Assembly: GCA_008711295.1 (NCBI GenBank)
Contig: VUYV01000003.1
Location: 6,926,511-6,990,510, forward strand
Length of the DNA stretch: 64,000 nt
Direction: 5' to 3'
Origin: Anarhynchus alexandrinus
Taxonomy: Eukaryota > Chordata > Aves > Charadriiformes > Charadriidae
Position numbers and translations under genes: made by a program. Within the stretch, counting starts at the first letter, position 1. Each line of letters opens with the position of its first letter. Positions 48,344 to 60,700 of the stretch are shown here, piece by piece. Under the pieces are notes generated by a model. The model was not told the DNA's origin. It saw only the letters and a program-made list of their open reading frames with translations, and did not search any database.

Positions 48344-48667
48344 GCAATGAAGATGCTCTCCAAAACACACCTGTTTCTCCCATTATCCCCCAAAGATTTG
48401 TCAGTATTTTTATATATTTATGTTAATTATTTTGCTCTGCTTTAGCCAAAAACCAGGCATAATACAAAATCTGTTAGAAAAAGGTATGAAAATTACACTA
48501 GATGGACAAATTTGTTTCCCATATATATTGTCTAAAAGTATTTGTTGAGCAGGTGTCTGGATAACTCTCCAAAAAGGAAAATACTTCTAGCATTGCTGTA
48601 TGAAGTGTTCTTCATATTTATAGCTGTGTTATATGTATATAAACTTTGTGCCTGTAAATTATATTTC

Positions 48668-48702
48668 ATAGAATCATAGAATCATGGAATGGTTTAGGTT
48701 GG
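48668..48702 (-). mobile_element. Minimal CR1 tail stub (35 bp)
   Basis: CATAGAAT, CATAGAAT and CATGGAAT units followed by GGTTTAGGTTGG, which is the reverse of the last CR1 bases. Similarity stops right after, so only about 35 bp was inserted or kept. Confidence 0.85.
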
Positions 48703-50701
48703 ATTTATATTTTATAAATATTAAGTTGCTACTCCAATGTAACTTACACATTTAAGCTCTGCTATAATTAATACTGTTATTGAGAACACAGCAATGAACT
48801 AGATTTCTTATTCCTCAGTCAAAAGTTTGTATCTTTCGTTTAATGGAACCCTTTGAAATGAGAAACACATAGCTGTTTTTGTTTTCTTTGAAAGCAGAAG
48901 CTGATATTCCTCTCTTAAACTCTCTTTCAATAAAAATTTAACATAGGATTTTTAATGAAGAAATCGTTCTTGTGGTTTTGTTGCTTTACAATCCTTGGTT
49001 AAGGGAACTACCTAGGTATGGGTATGGGAATCATAAGTTGACAGTGCCATGGTATTGTTAGAGGCTTCATGTGCTGCACTTTCCACCTGAGAGAATTTCA
49101 AGGTAACATTTGCACAACAGTAAAATTGCAAACACATCAGAAACCAGAGTGGAATGAATGCAGAACTGGAGAAGACCCTAATATCCCAGAGAGCAAGACT
49201 GTCTTAGTGTAAGGGAAAATGAGATTGTACTGTCAAAGGCATCAGGAAAGGAATATCAAATGTGTTTTCTTGGCTTGGCAAGTGCTCATCAGGTGATTAA
49301 ATTGTCTGAGTGAAGTGAGTTTACAGAAACGTGCAGGTAACCTTCAGATTTAGTCAGGTTTTCTTTAGTTCCCACAGAAAACATAATATTCTAACACCTT
49401 TATTTTTTTCCTACTCTGTAATTTCTGCTCTGGACATCTTAGGTTGAATGGTCTCTTGTCACTGCCAGACAGGTAAAAAATAATTTTGCGTGTCTCATAT
49501 GTAACATCAACTGAAGCCTAAGTGAAAAGCTTTGTGAAAACAGAAGGTGAAGTGGGTATCGCTGATATGATGTGATGTTTTAGATCTTATGCTAAAACTG
49601 ATGGAAAGGAAATACCTGTTCAGAAGGAAATTCAGTCTGTTGGTTGTTTTTTTTTTCCTCCTTCAGTAAGTGTATTATTTGAGTCTGTTCAGAGCAATAC
49701 TAAGCTTCCAGTGTCTTCAGCTCCCACAATTTTTCTAGAAGCTTCCTGATGCTAAATGTTTATCTTAAATTCACAAGTACTGTGATGTGGAATAATCTTG
49801 ACCTTTTTTTACTTTGTTTTTTCTTTAATTCTTAATGAAAGCTTTTAGGCCTAATATCAACAGAGTGAAGTTTGACCTCTATGTGCACTGAATACTGAGA
49901 ATGAGAAATCATCAGGGAAAAGAAGAAAGAAAAAAAGAAGAAGAAGAAAACCCCGAACTATATTAATGTATTAGAATCACATGACTTGTAAGATGATAAA
50001 ATTACTTTTGAGGCGACTGCCGCTAATGGTGTTTGAATATCAGAGTCTGACTTCTTGCAATTTCAGTTTGAATTTATACAGGCGAGGTTCGGGACTCAAC
50101 AGACAAACGTGGATCCTGCACGTACCCTGCTGTGATTTCATAATGCCCCTGTGATGGAAGTGGTCATCTTTATGCATGCTGTGCCTAATCAAGTGGGTTC
50201 ATAAGTATTCTGCTCAACATGTTATTTCTGATTGGGCACAGAAATTGCATTTACATATTGATTGCAGGTGGTAGTATCATTGCTCCTAATATATCTATTG
50301 TTTTTGTTGACGGTTCTATCATTTCTTTTTCAAGCAGAGATATTTTCCCCACAACGTTGTTTTATTTACAAATTTTATGATGAGTCTGTTTTATTGATCT
50401 CCTCTTTCATGTGGTCTTTTCATTGCCTTTGTTATTTTACAGTGAAAATACTGTAATATAATGAAGCAATAGTAAGAAATAACAAAAATTATTAGCTATA
50501 AAAGAAAGAAGGAATGACTAGAGCTTTGTAATTCTGTATGCTGCAAGTTTGTTTACAGATTTTATCAATAGGTCTAAGATGTTACTTCTTTTGAGGATAT
50601 GGATACCACAGTCTTCCTCTACCTATCTCCCAAGATACCTGTCTCCTGCAAAGCAGAATAATAAATGTTTCCTTATTTCTTGCTTTTGTATCTGTATGGG
50701 G
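48703..50701. other. AT-rich single-copy sequence, no gene
   Basis: Nothing recognisable apart from a GAA-type simple repeat at 49917-49950. Confidence 0.45.
49917..49950. repeat. GAA-type simple repeat
   Basis: Purine tract of AGAAG and AAG units. Confidence 0.8.
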
Positions 50702-51430
50702 TGTAGGCGTCCCAGTGCCGGCAGTGGCTGTGGGGTGCTGCCGGGCAGCCCCTGTGTGTTGGGTCCGGGGCTGCCCCGTGCCGGACACAGCCGGTTCCCG
50801 CCGGCCCCAACGGCCCCACCGCAGGGCACAGCTGAGCCCCTCAGCCACGGGCGGGCGCCGCGGGGAAAGCCTGTGTCAGAAAGGGCAAAGCGCTGCCCGG
50901 CAGCCAGGGCTGAGGGAAACCGGGGGAGAAACAGCCCTGCGAGCCCCGAGGGGAGAGCAGGAGGAGGGCAGGAGGTGCTCCAGGCACCCCCACAGAGGTG
51001 CCCCGGTGGCCCCGGCAGGGAGAGACCCTGGGAAAAGGTGTGAGAGGGCAGCAGTGGCAGAAAGGAACTGCCATGGACAGACCATAACCCCCATTCCCCA
51101 TCCCCCTGCACCCACTCTCTCATGGGGAAGAGGTCGAGGAGTCAGGGATGGAGGAGTGAGGTTGAACCTGTGAAGAAAAGGGAGTATGGGGAGGAAGGTG
51201 TTTTAGTTTGTTGTCTTTTTTTCTCACCATCTGGCTCTATTTTACTTGGCAATAGATTAAATTAATTTTCCCCACGTTGAGTCCGTTTTGCCCATAACAG
51301 TAATTCACAAAGGTCCTTGTCTTAATTGTGACCCATGAGCTTTTCCACCTTATTTCATCTTCCCATTTAGTTGAGAAGGGGGAGTGAGAGAGCGGCCGGG
51401 TGGGCACATGGCAGCCGGCCAGAAACAACC
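50702..51430 (+). mobile_element. GC-rich solo LTR, copy B
   Basis: Same family and orientation as the LTR at 19920-20563. It starts TGTAGGCGTCCC, runs through a CpG-dense U3 (GGGCTGCCCCGTGCC, CACGGGCGGGCGCCGCGG) and the GAACCTGTGAAGAAAAGGG region to a poly(A)-signal-like AATAGA at 51251. It ends in GGCAGCCGGCCAGAAACA. It keeps the 140-bp block (about 51231-51370) lost from copy A. The 3' end is slightly eroded and no target duplication was found. Open frames of 150-166 codons on both strands reflect its GC content and are not genes. Confidence 0.8.
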
Positions 51431-54400
51431 TACTGCAGTTAGATTTCTCAGGATGATGGTGAGGATTACCCTTGTGAGAACACAGGCAGGACAGGAATAG
51501 GGTGTGAAATGACATAATGACTTAAAGATTACACCTGTTTAATAATTTATATGTTCTTTTAATTCACAATGAAAATACATTCTCTTCCATGAGTGTTGAG
51601 TTTTACCAATTTGCTCTTCATGAATTAGCAGTTAATATTTTAAGAACTGAATAAAGAATAGAGTATATAAATACTCCTGAAAGTTTCTCTTTGAAGAGGA
51701 AAATCACTCGTTTTGAGATATACAACACAACAACAGACAGCAGGCACGGAAATCCCTGGAAATGTAAAAAACATCCTGTGAAAGGTGACTATTACTTCAG
51801 ACTACTAGGCTCCTATATATTCAATTTCTCTGTGGCAATGTTGCTTTCCCCTTGTTCTTCCCCTCGGATATACAGACTTGAGATAAAACAGAGAGGTTGT
51901 GACACTTGCTGTTTGCAAACCAGTACCATTAGTCTGTGCTTCCCTACCCATCCCATCCCATGCTTTTCAGACAAAAGCTTTCAGGGTAGTCCTGCAGGTT
52001 CCCCTGGGGGGCTCAGGGCTGCTTCTCTCCTGTATGTAAGCGTCACCCTCTTACTGTCAGAAAGGGTCCCCAGGTGCCATTTGCCAGCTTTTTTTAATTC
52101 TTTTATGGATTCTACTTCTCCAGCATCCAGCCCACGAGTGAAATGCTGCTTATATATTTGGATCAAAATCTTCCTTTAACCTTGAATTTTTTGCCCTGTA
52201 TCAGTTCAGTATATTTTGCTTACTTTCTGCTGAATACTTTCTTATATTTTCTGCAGACAATGCACATATAATCCTTGCACATATAAGTGCAAGGTATATC
52301 CTGATAGGTGCTATCCCTCTGCATGCACACTATTGTGCAATACCCTACAATGATATGGTTGAACATGTCCTTCAAAACCTCTCTGGTTTCTTGCAGAAAA
52401 ACCCGCCTCTCCAGGGCAACCTCTCTGATGTTGGCTGGGGAACTATCTCCTCCCAGGGCTTGGAGAGGAAAATCTGTGAGGATAGGATTACGCATTTTTT
52501 TTCTCTTGCTCTGTATTCATATAACCACTATGTACTTTCTTAATTTGCTTGTTAATTGGCAGGGGGAGAACTGGCTCTGTTCTGAGGATTTATTTCAGCA
52601 GAAGAGCTGATATTCCTTGATTTAAAAAGAAAAACAAAACACCTTTCTATATGACTTACGTGAAATCGTTACAATAAACAAGTCCCTTAGGGTATCAGAA
52701 ACACTGAAATACAAGCTTCTAAGGGAAAAGGAAGATGATTTTATTTATTACAGAATAGAAATTAGGCAGAGTTTTTCATGTAAGTTACTTCTGCATAGCC
52801 ACCTCACACTACCTTTTTTTCTTGTTTTGTTTTGTTTTAGCATAAGAAAAAGAGTATGAAAAGCTTTCTTATTCCTGCTGCAGGCTGAAATGAGCACTGT
52901 GGGTCAGATGTGGCCAGAGGTTTAATTCAGGTTGCTATTTAAGCCACTTATTAAGGTTTTTCACAGTTAAAATGGAAATTCTGTTGAACATGATCACTAG
53001 CAGCGTCCATTGCTGAAGTCTTTTAACAGTGAGAGATTTACTGCATTGATTTTCTGTACAAGTCCCGCTTCTCTGCTCTCTCATGTGACCTCTTTCTAAA
53101 GAAAAACAACCTGCTTCATATCTTCCTTGCTGATATTTTTATACAAAATAAATTATCAAATCTTGGTGAACTTTATTTTACCTTACTTCATATTTTCCAT
53201 AATAAGATGCCAACATGCTATCAAACAATACACTAAAGCAGATGGCCCGTATGTAAGGTACTTGCTATGCCACTGTGATAATTTTTGAAAAGCAGTAAAC
53301 ATTTCATAAAAGACTAGTTGCTTTTGTAGGGGAATTGTAACAAGGATTTTCAGGACCGATACCAGTAGCATTCAGAAGGACTTTAATGACATACTGCTCC
53401 CAGTTATCTTTTTTATGGGTCTCCAACCTTTTGAGAGGGAAAAGCAAAATTTTTGTTTCATATTTGTTAGAGGAAACAAGTAGGATTGCATCTGGAAAAA
53501 GACTAAGAGGGAAAATAAGTAAAAGACTGGAAATGGTGGCACTTGTGATGTTTTCGAGGTGTTTCGAGGGCTTGAGTAGAACAGCCTAGACTTTCTTAGC
53601 ATGCACTTTCCAAAATCAACTAAGAGGCTTTCAAACTGTACAAAAGAAGAAAAAAAAATAAACTGGAGTATTGACATTCTAGATAGCAAAAGCTCAAAGT
53701 GACCAGGTCCTCTGTCTGTTCTCTGTAACTTGGGGTCAGCCAGCCCAGTAGCTTCTTGAGTTGCAACCAACTGTGCTCAGTGCACTTTGGCCTCAGGAAA
53801 TTTTCTTTTCTGACCTCCCTGAAGCCAAACTGTCTATTTCTGTACCTTTATGTGGCCTTTCAATCTGTCCTTAAGCTGCAAGTTCCTGGCATTGGGTCAT
53901 GGCTCTCTTCCCTTCCCCCGCAACCTCCCCAGTATGGCTGACTTGCAGGCAAGGAGAAGGTAGAAAGGCAGACATCCATCAAAGGGGTCTACCTCACCTC
54001 ACCTAAATCATTCCCTTCTTCTTTAGGGACATCATATCTTAGTTATAATCATGTAAAAGTAAAAATGTTGTGTCTAAGTGTAGAGGAATGAGAAGGAATC
54101 AAATAATCATACTGTTTGGTGAAAGAGAAGAATGCTTGAGTAAGGAAAGTAGGATTTACTTAAGAGACAAAAAAGGTGGCATAAAAAAATCCTGTGATTT
54201 GAATCCTTGAACATCCACACCTGAAAACCTTTTTTTTTTTTTTTCTCTTCAATGTGCGATGTCACTTTGGTGTAACAATGCAGGAGAACTTGGGAGGAGG
54301 GTATTGTTTTGGATTGGGGGTTGTGTGCTTGCTGCTTCTTCCCTCTGAAGCAATGGTGACTGCCATGGGTACAGATAGGGTGCTGTAATTAGATGGGAGA

Positions 54401-55404
54401 TGGGCACTTCCAGATTTCTGTTTATAATCTTTGCTTTCCATGCATATCATTACAACTTCTAGCATGCCGTAATAAAAATGTTTGCTTCACTACTGGTGTT
54501 CCTTTCCCATCAGAGCTGAGACTGTTCTTAAAATGAGGAAGAATTTATGTTTCTACCATGTTTGGCACAATTTGTATAAAACATGCATCCTTTTATGAAA
54601 TACAAGGTATTATTCCAAGTGCACTTATAGGCACTTTTTTTCATAGGACTAAAATTCTGCCATGTTGAAAGATGTGGTGTAATATCCTGAATAGAAATGA
54701 AGTGGAGAATACTCAACCTCTAGCTATATGGGAGCTTTTCTTCTTTCATATGAGTTTTAAAAATTAAATATGAAGAATGATTTTTTTTTCGTGTTTCAGT
54801 CTTAGAAATGTTAGGCACCGTTGTAGTAATCTGAGGATACTGAAAAAAATCATCAGCTTTCTATGCTCATTTTCTTTGATGTAGATCATCACACACATCA
54901 TATTGAAAGACTCAGTTCAATGTGAAGGGCAAAGGTACCTTTTTCCCAGTATTGCTCTGAGAATCTCAGGTCCATCTAGGTCTGCAAACTGACACTCAGA
55001 TTCTTTTCTTGACTTAATATTTTCTACCTGAAAAATATTTTATAATAGATAAAAATCTACTACAGGGTTGAATGTGTATTATGATGTTAGGGGAAAAAAT
55101 CACAGATACATTTAGCAGCATATCTTTTGGAATGCCAAAAGAAATAAGTGTGAAGTCTAAAAGTAAGAGTGAAAGGATTTCTAATGAAACTGTATGATCT
55201 ATCTCATAAGACATACATAAACTGTCTTTAACATTAGATCCACAAGAATTTACGCAGGAATGCTAAAGAGAGTTCCTTTAAAATCTGGACAAGATGTGTC
55301 ACGTTAAGTGCATTTCAGTGTCACGTTTTATTGGTATCAACTGAGGGCAAAAGTGCTTATACTAGGTAGAATAAATTACTACTTAATTGCAAGGGACCTA
55401 ATCC

Positions 55405-55456
55405 TGCTTCTGCTGCTTCTTCTTCTTCTTACTATTATTTATTATTTATTATTATA
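55405..55456. repeat. Compound TTC / ATT microsatellite
   Basis: TGCTTC and TTC units followed by ATTATTT and ATT units. Confidence 0.85.
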
Positions 55457-57706
55457 AGCTTTGCCCAAGCATCTTAGTTTACTCATGATTTATGGTGTTT
55501 TCTCTTTTCTTTTTCTTTCCCTCAGTGGTAAGGAGAACATATACCATATAGGAGGCTCTTACTAGAATTTTATACTGACAGCATATCATGAATGGTAGAT
55601 CTAACATTGGCAGAGAAGTACCATTGCTACAATGCTGATTTCCATATTTTATTATTACAGACATGAACACTCAAGTTACTCTACATTATGGTCTTGATCT
55701 TTTAGCAAATCTCCTACACCTACTTTTTAAAATAAAAAAATATGTTGTAGCTGATCAAGTTGTTTTGGTTCCCTATAGCCAAGCATTCTTACTGTTTTAT
55801 AGTTGGATTGTATAGAAGATACAATATTTTATTTGATGTACAGTCTCGAGCTACACTCACCAGAAAACACCGTTGTTGGATTTCTCTCTCATTAAAGGTT
55901 ATTTCCTTTTAGTGTTATCCACCGAGTAGACTGGCTTTGGAGAAACGTCCAAAGGGGACCTCAGGGACTGTCTTCTCTACTATTAACCATTGTGGAATAG
56001 CTTCAAAATCCAAGTTTGCATTGCATCCATCTTCATTAGCTTTTTCTGTTAACATAGTTTCACAAATCTCTGTGGAGCTACCCCTGGTCTGCCCCAATAT
56101 GCTTGAAGAAAAATGGGTCCATTACTTCATACATGTTTTTGTTTACTTAGAGGTATCTGATAAGCCTAGGATAATCGTACTTATTTCTTATTTTTGACTG
56201 TAAGGTGATCTTAGTCCTTAACTTGTACAACACTATAAAAAAGGCAGGTGCTAGGAAACTGCACTAAAAGTTGAGGAAGAGGCCAGTTGCTTTTAAAATG
56301 CTTTTGTAGGAAGAAGCCAACATGAATAAAATATATCTACAGTTCAACTTAAGAATAAATGTCAAAGGCATTCCCACAAAAACATGTCAAGGAGCCTACT
56401 GAAATGATGCTTTTTATTAAAAATAGGGTGGCAGAAAGAAGTGGTCCTATAGTCACAGAAAACATGGCTTCATTGAGACTTAAAATTGCCCTTAAAGCAA
56501 ATGTACAGCATCTGATGAATAAAATAAAATCTGATTCAAAGAGCTCTTTATGTGTCTTGTTCTCAGCAGTTGTCAGTCCTAAATAATGCCAGTAAACTTT
56601 CTGGAAAGTAATAATGACACAAGTTTTCCACAAGGCAGTGGGATACAGTTAAGATACCTGTTTATTCTTTTAGTGCTTGATTTTCCACAGTTGTAGTCGA
56701 CAGCAGATCAGACATATTGGTTATAGCCATGTCAATTTAAGTGACAGTAGTGGAAATTTAAAATCTCAAGAGAGTATCTTCTTGTTTTGAGGGTTTCTTC
56801 TGCGTTTTCAGCACCTGCTGATGTATCTGGCAGAAGTAAGCCAATGCTCTTTGTAAGCAAAAAAGGGACATGAAGGTAGAGAATATTGCCATAACTTAGG
56901 CTGTTCTTGCCTCTCCCAGTCTGCAGTGATGGAAGTATTCCTTTCACGTGTTTTTAAAAAGAATATCTTGCTGTTATACTGATTTTCCTGGATAAAAAGT
57001 CATCCAAACTCTGAACTTTTGAGCTTGTCATTAAACTCCTACTCAGGTTTAACTAATTCCATGTTGTCAGCAAGCATGCCCCAATAATGTTCTCTTTTTA
57101 GTTTTAGAATATCATACATATAAACATATGCCAGCTAATATGGATTTAGGTGCTAAACTGCTGTTGGATGCACAGCCTAATGAAGTGTTGTTGACCTGTT
57201 ATCACTTCAGTGCCTCGTGTCTCAGCTACCCACTTAGAGAATAGAAAACAGAGAAAAAAGATAGTGATATTATGAGACATATGTAAGAACAGGTTACTAT
57301 TATTGTTATTTCCCATAAAGGCCCAGATCACATACTGTGATATGTGATCATATTCCTATAACACTGTACGCCTTGCTGTTCTCTTTATTTTTTGCTCACT
57401 GTATTACATTCAACATACACTTTAGAAGCCCAGGATCACCCAGCATGGCATAATATTTAATGACAAATAGGCAATGACCAATGTTACTTTACTGCTTGTG
57501 TTGCTCAGTATCTGCCATCATACTCTTTATATGACTTAACAAAGCAAGTGCATTTAACTTATAGTATATTGAACACATACAACAGTTTTGTTCATTTCTT
57601 ACATACACTGGATACAAGCTGTATGCCATCAATAACATTTTTTGCAAACACTCTGAATTCCCTCTTTATTTGCACTACCCAAGCTGCTTAGTGGAGTTTT
57701 AACCAG

Positions 57707-57718
57707 CCAGCAGATGGA
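57707..57718 (+). promoter_or_regulatory. CTCF-like core motif
   Basis: CCAGCAGATGGA differs from the CTCF core (CCASYAGRKGGC) only at the last base. It sits in a moderately GC-balanced stretch. A single short motif is weak evidence of binding. Confidence 0.25.
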
Positions 57719-60700
57719 GAGATGACAAACCAAGTCATATGATCCCTCTGTACATAAAGAGTTTGCTGATTCACAGGCTCAATTGATTTCATCTCAGTCA
57801 GGTGCAAGAACAGCTGAAATGTTTTTGTTGCAGAAAGTTTCAGTCTTGCAACATATTATCTGGAAGTAATAATATTTTTTTTCTGGATATGGGGTTTGTT
57901 TATTTTAAAAATAAAGTTGCTGACAGCCTATGACGTCCACTGAACAGTATATGGAGAAATAAAAGAAACCCAAAGCTCTCCACCCATCTTAACCCATGGT
58001 AATCTGATTATCTAAAGCCATTGTGAGACAATTAAAAATAAACAAACAAACAAATAAAACACATTTCCCCACCTTTTTCCTGTATGTAATGTCCAGGTTT
58101 GAGAGCATCTGTCATTTGTCTCAGTGGCCAGTCTGGCCCAAACCGCTACGTGTATGTACTCTGATGCTTTTAAGAATCATATCAAGGATCTACTGATAGA
58201 GTTTAGGGAGTCTGCCATTTACTCAGGTAATTTTCCTGACAGGACTTATTGCCCGCATCCCTCATCAGCTGGAAATAGAAATGTATGATTTGTCTATTGT
58301 ACCAGACTTCAGTCCATCAAGAATACAATTTAATTTCTAACAGGAATTAGTAGTGGATAATCCTGAAAGCTTCTTCCCTCTTGGTCAATACCCCTTTTCG
58401 TAAATCAATAGGATATGAATTAATAACCTGAAATAATTCTTTCAGTAGAGCTTAGAGTGAAGTCTAACCTAGCTCATGAATGTGTAAGATTGGGTTACAT
58501 TTGGAAACAGGTAAATGACTTCTTTTATTTCCAGAATGACAATTATAAACCGATAAGAAAACCTTCATTGCAGCTGAAACAAAATGAGTACATTGTCTAT
58601 TTTACTATAAATTTTAGCATAGAAGCCAAGTCAAGTAAAAAGCTAGCTGTCAAAAGTATAGCTGGTTATTCCTGTTCTCTAAAACACAGATGAAAAAAAT
58701 GTTTTACATTGGTATAACAGAATGGAAAAGTACTCAGTGTCCCCTAAGAGGCTGGCTGGTCTAAGGGCCTGGGTAGACACTAGCCACACCAGCAGCAAGT
58801 CCAGTATAAGTGAACACTTTACATGCTCACAGCCACAGGCTGCCATGCTGGGGCTTACAAACATAAGAACCTGGAAAGGTCCTTAGTCCTGTAGCATTCT
58901 GAAAATGGCAGGTACTCGTAGCCCGCTAATGAAAAAGAGGAGACAGGACCATTTAGCTCTTAAAAATGTTTTATTTATAGCGGAACTGGAAAGCACAAGT
59001 TAACTGCCTCTCAACTTGGCTGTAAAGAGCACATCAGAGCTTACTAGCCGAGATGTCTACCAAGCAGCCAGCAGCAATGGTGGCTTTTAATGAAACTGTA
59101 AAGCAATTTAAGTTAGTGGCATCTGAAAATAAGTGACATTTCCACATAAAAGTGTTCCCTAAGACAACATACGGGAATGAATAATGGTGATAATAAATCT
59201 GCTTCAGAGGAGGAGAGGCAGAGGTAGTTATTTCTGGCAAAGTAAGCAGCACTTAATTTTCTTTCCAGTACAAACCATCTTCCATTCATATGTATGACCA
59301 ACCCTCTGTTCTAAGTGATGTGTTATTGAAAATTATTAATTCAGGGGAATATTTTTTAAAGAGAAGGAGAGGCCCAGCTGTGAGACAGAAATGTCTGTCA
59401 AGCACTTGGAAGTTACTAGTATCAAAAACATTGATTTTCTACCTAGAATTAATTTTGTATCATCTTATCATAAATATATGCTACTGGGAAGCGTATGGCA
59501 AACCCCATTTTGTTTTAATGTTTGTTCAGTCACAATCTATGTAGAAGTTGTCTGAGGAAAGTGGAAAATTAAAGCACAAAAGTTTTTCTTCTTTCTCTTG
59601 TCCTTTTCAGAGCACCAAAACAGGTTGCTCTTAACTTCTAACTCTCCCACCAAACTGTCTTTGCTAGCATGTTCTCCACCACTTGAATTTATTGAGTTCT
59701 GTAAAAAGGGAGCAGGTAGTTATTTTCCAAGATGCATTAGCTGAGGAAGAGTTTAAAACTAGCTAAAAGTCAAAATATAATATTTCACATAGAGAACGGT
59801 ATTTAATTTATCGTTCATAATCTTTTTATTTATTAGGGAGTGGGTAATAAATATTGTGAAACATATATGAAGAACATGAATCAGAAATATGTAACTGGAG
59901 TTAACCCTGCTTTGGAGACACAGAGAAGCTTGGTGATTTTTTAGTTCCTCCCACGCTATTTCTCTGTGATTTTAGGAACCTGGAATCAAGCTTCAAGGCC
60001 TGTGGCATTGTGGCACTTTCTCCATTATTTGCCCTTCTAAGTTTTGTGGAATTAAGTAGGTGATGACTATGTGTCCTAGTCCTTGTGTCTTTATAAAGAC
60101 AGAGAATAGACAGGAAAAGTTACAGCAGGTCATAAAAATACTGCCATAATCTATTTTAATCATCCAAATAGTGTATGCTTTCTAAACAAAGTGATATAAA
60201 GCACAACCAATATCTTTCCCTAGAGTAGTTTTTCCAGCGCTTTGCCCAATCTTGTTTTAATGACTAATGTTAATGAAAATACCAAAGGGAAATGGTAAAC
60301 TTGACAGAAAAGATTCATTATACAGAACACAGAAAGCAAGACAAGAGCTTACAGGAAAAAAACATTCTTGGTTTATCACTATAAAACAAGCAATTCATAA
60401 ACTTTGGGTGAGTTTTCACCACAACAGGAGATCCAAGTACTTCCAAATTTACTTTCCTGAGAATAATGCTTAGAGGTAAATAGTTTGGGATTTCTATGGC
60501 AATATTTTTTGGGGAAAATTGACATGAAACCTTATCTTGTATACAAATGAAAATCCAGAATCTGACATTTATAAGCTTTTTTTTTTTTTTGCAAAAACCC
60601 CCAAGGTATAACATCTATCAAAAGATCAAAAGAGAGGCACAGAAATGTGAGGATGTTCAAATGATGTAAATTTGATAAAACTTTTATTAAAGGAATGGTT

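Larger units (their letters stand above)
44186..48667. other. Single-copy sequence, no gene
   Basis: No supported gene. The stretch includes a palindromic remnant at 45764-45837, a more GC-rich patch at about 46290-46620 with splice-acceptor-like sequences, a second at about 47500-47740, a long T-run at 48043-48065 and an E-box cluster at 48188-48343. Confidence 0.45.

Noticed and set aside
50549..51173. Open frames of 150-166 codons in the 50.7-kb LTR
   Set aside because: By-product of high GC content in the LTR; frames overlap on both strands and are not preserved across the indels that separate it from copy A.
19920..51430. One giant provirus bounded by the two related LTRs
   Set aside because: The spacing of 31 kb is far too long, the space between holds unrelated LTR, CR1 and unique DNA, and no viral coding region is seen.
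51691..52179. 162-codon open frame
   Set aside because: No domain, no signal or helix pattern, no conserved start context. Its length is unremarkable for a moderately GC-rich patch in 64 kb.
55915..56197. Overlapping open frames on both strands
   Set aside because: No family resemblance, and the minus-strand frame would need a non-ATG start. Probably chance.
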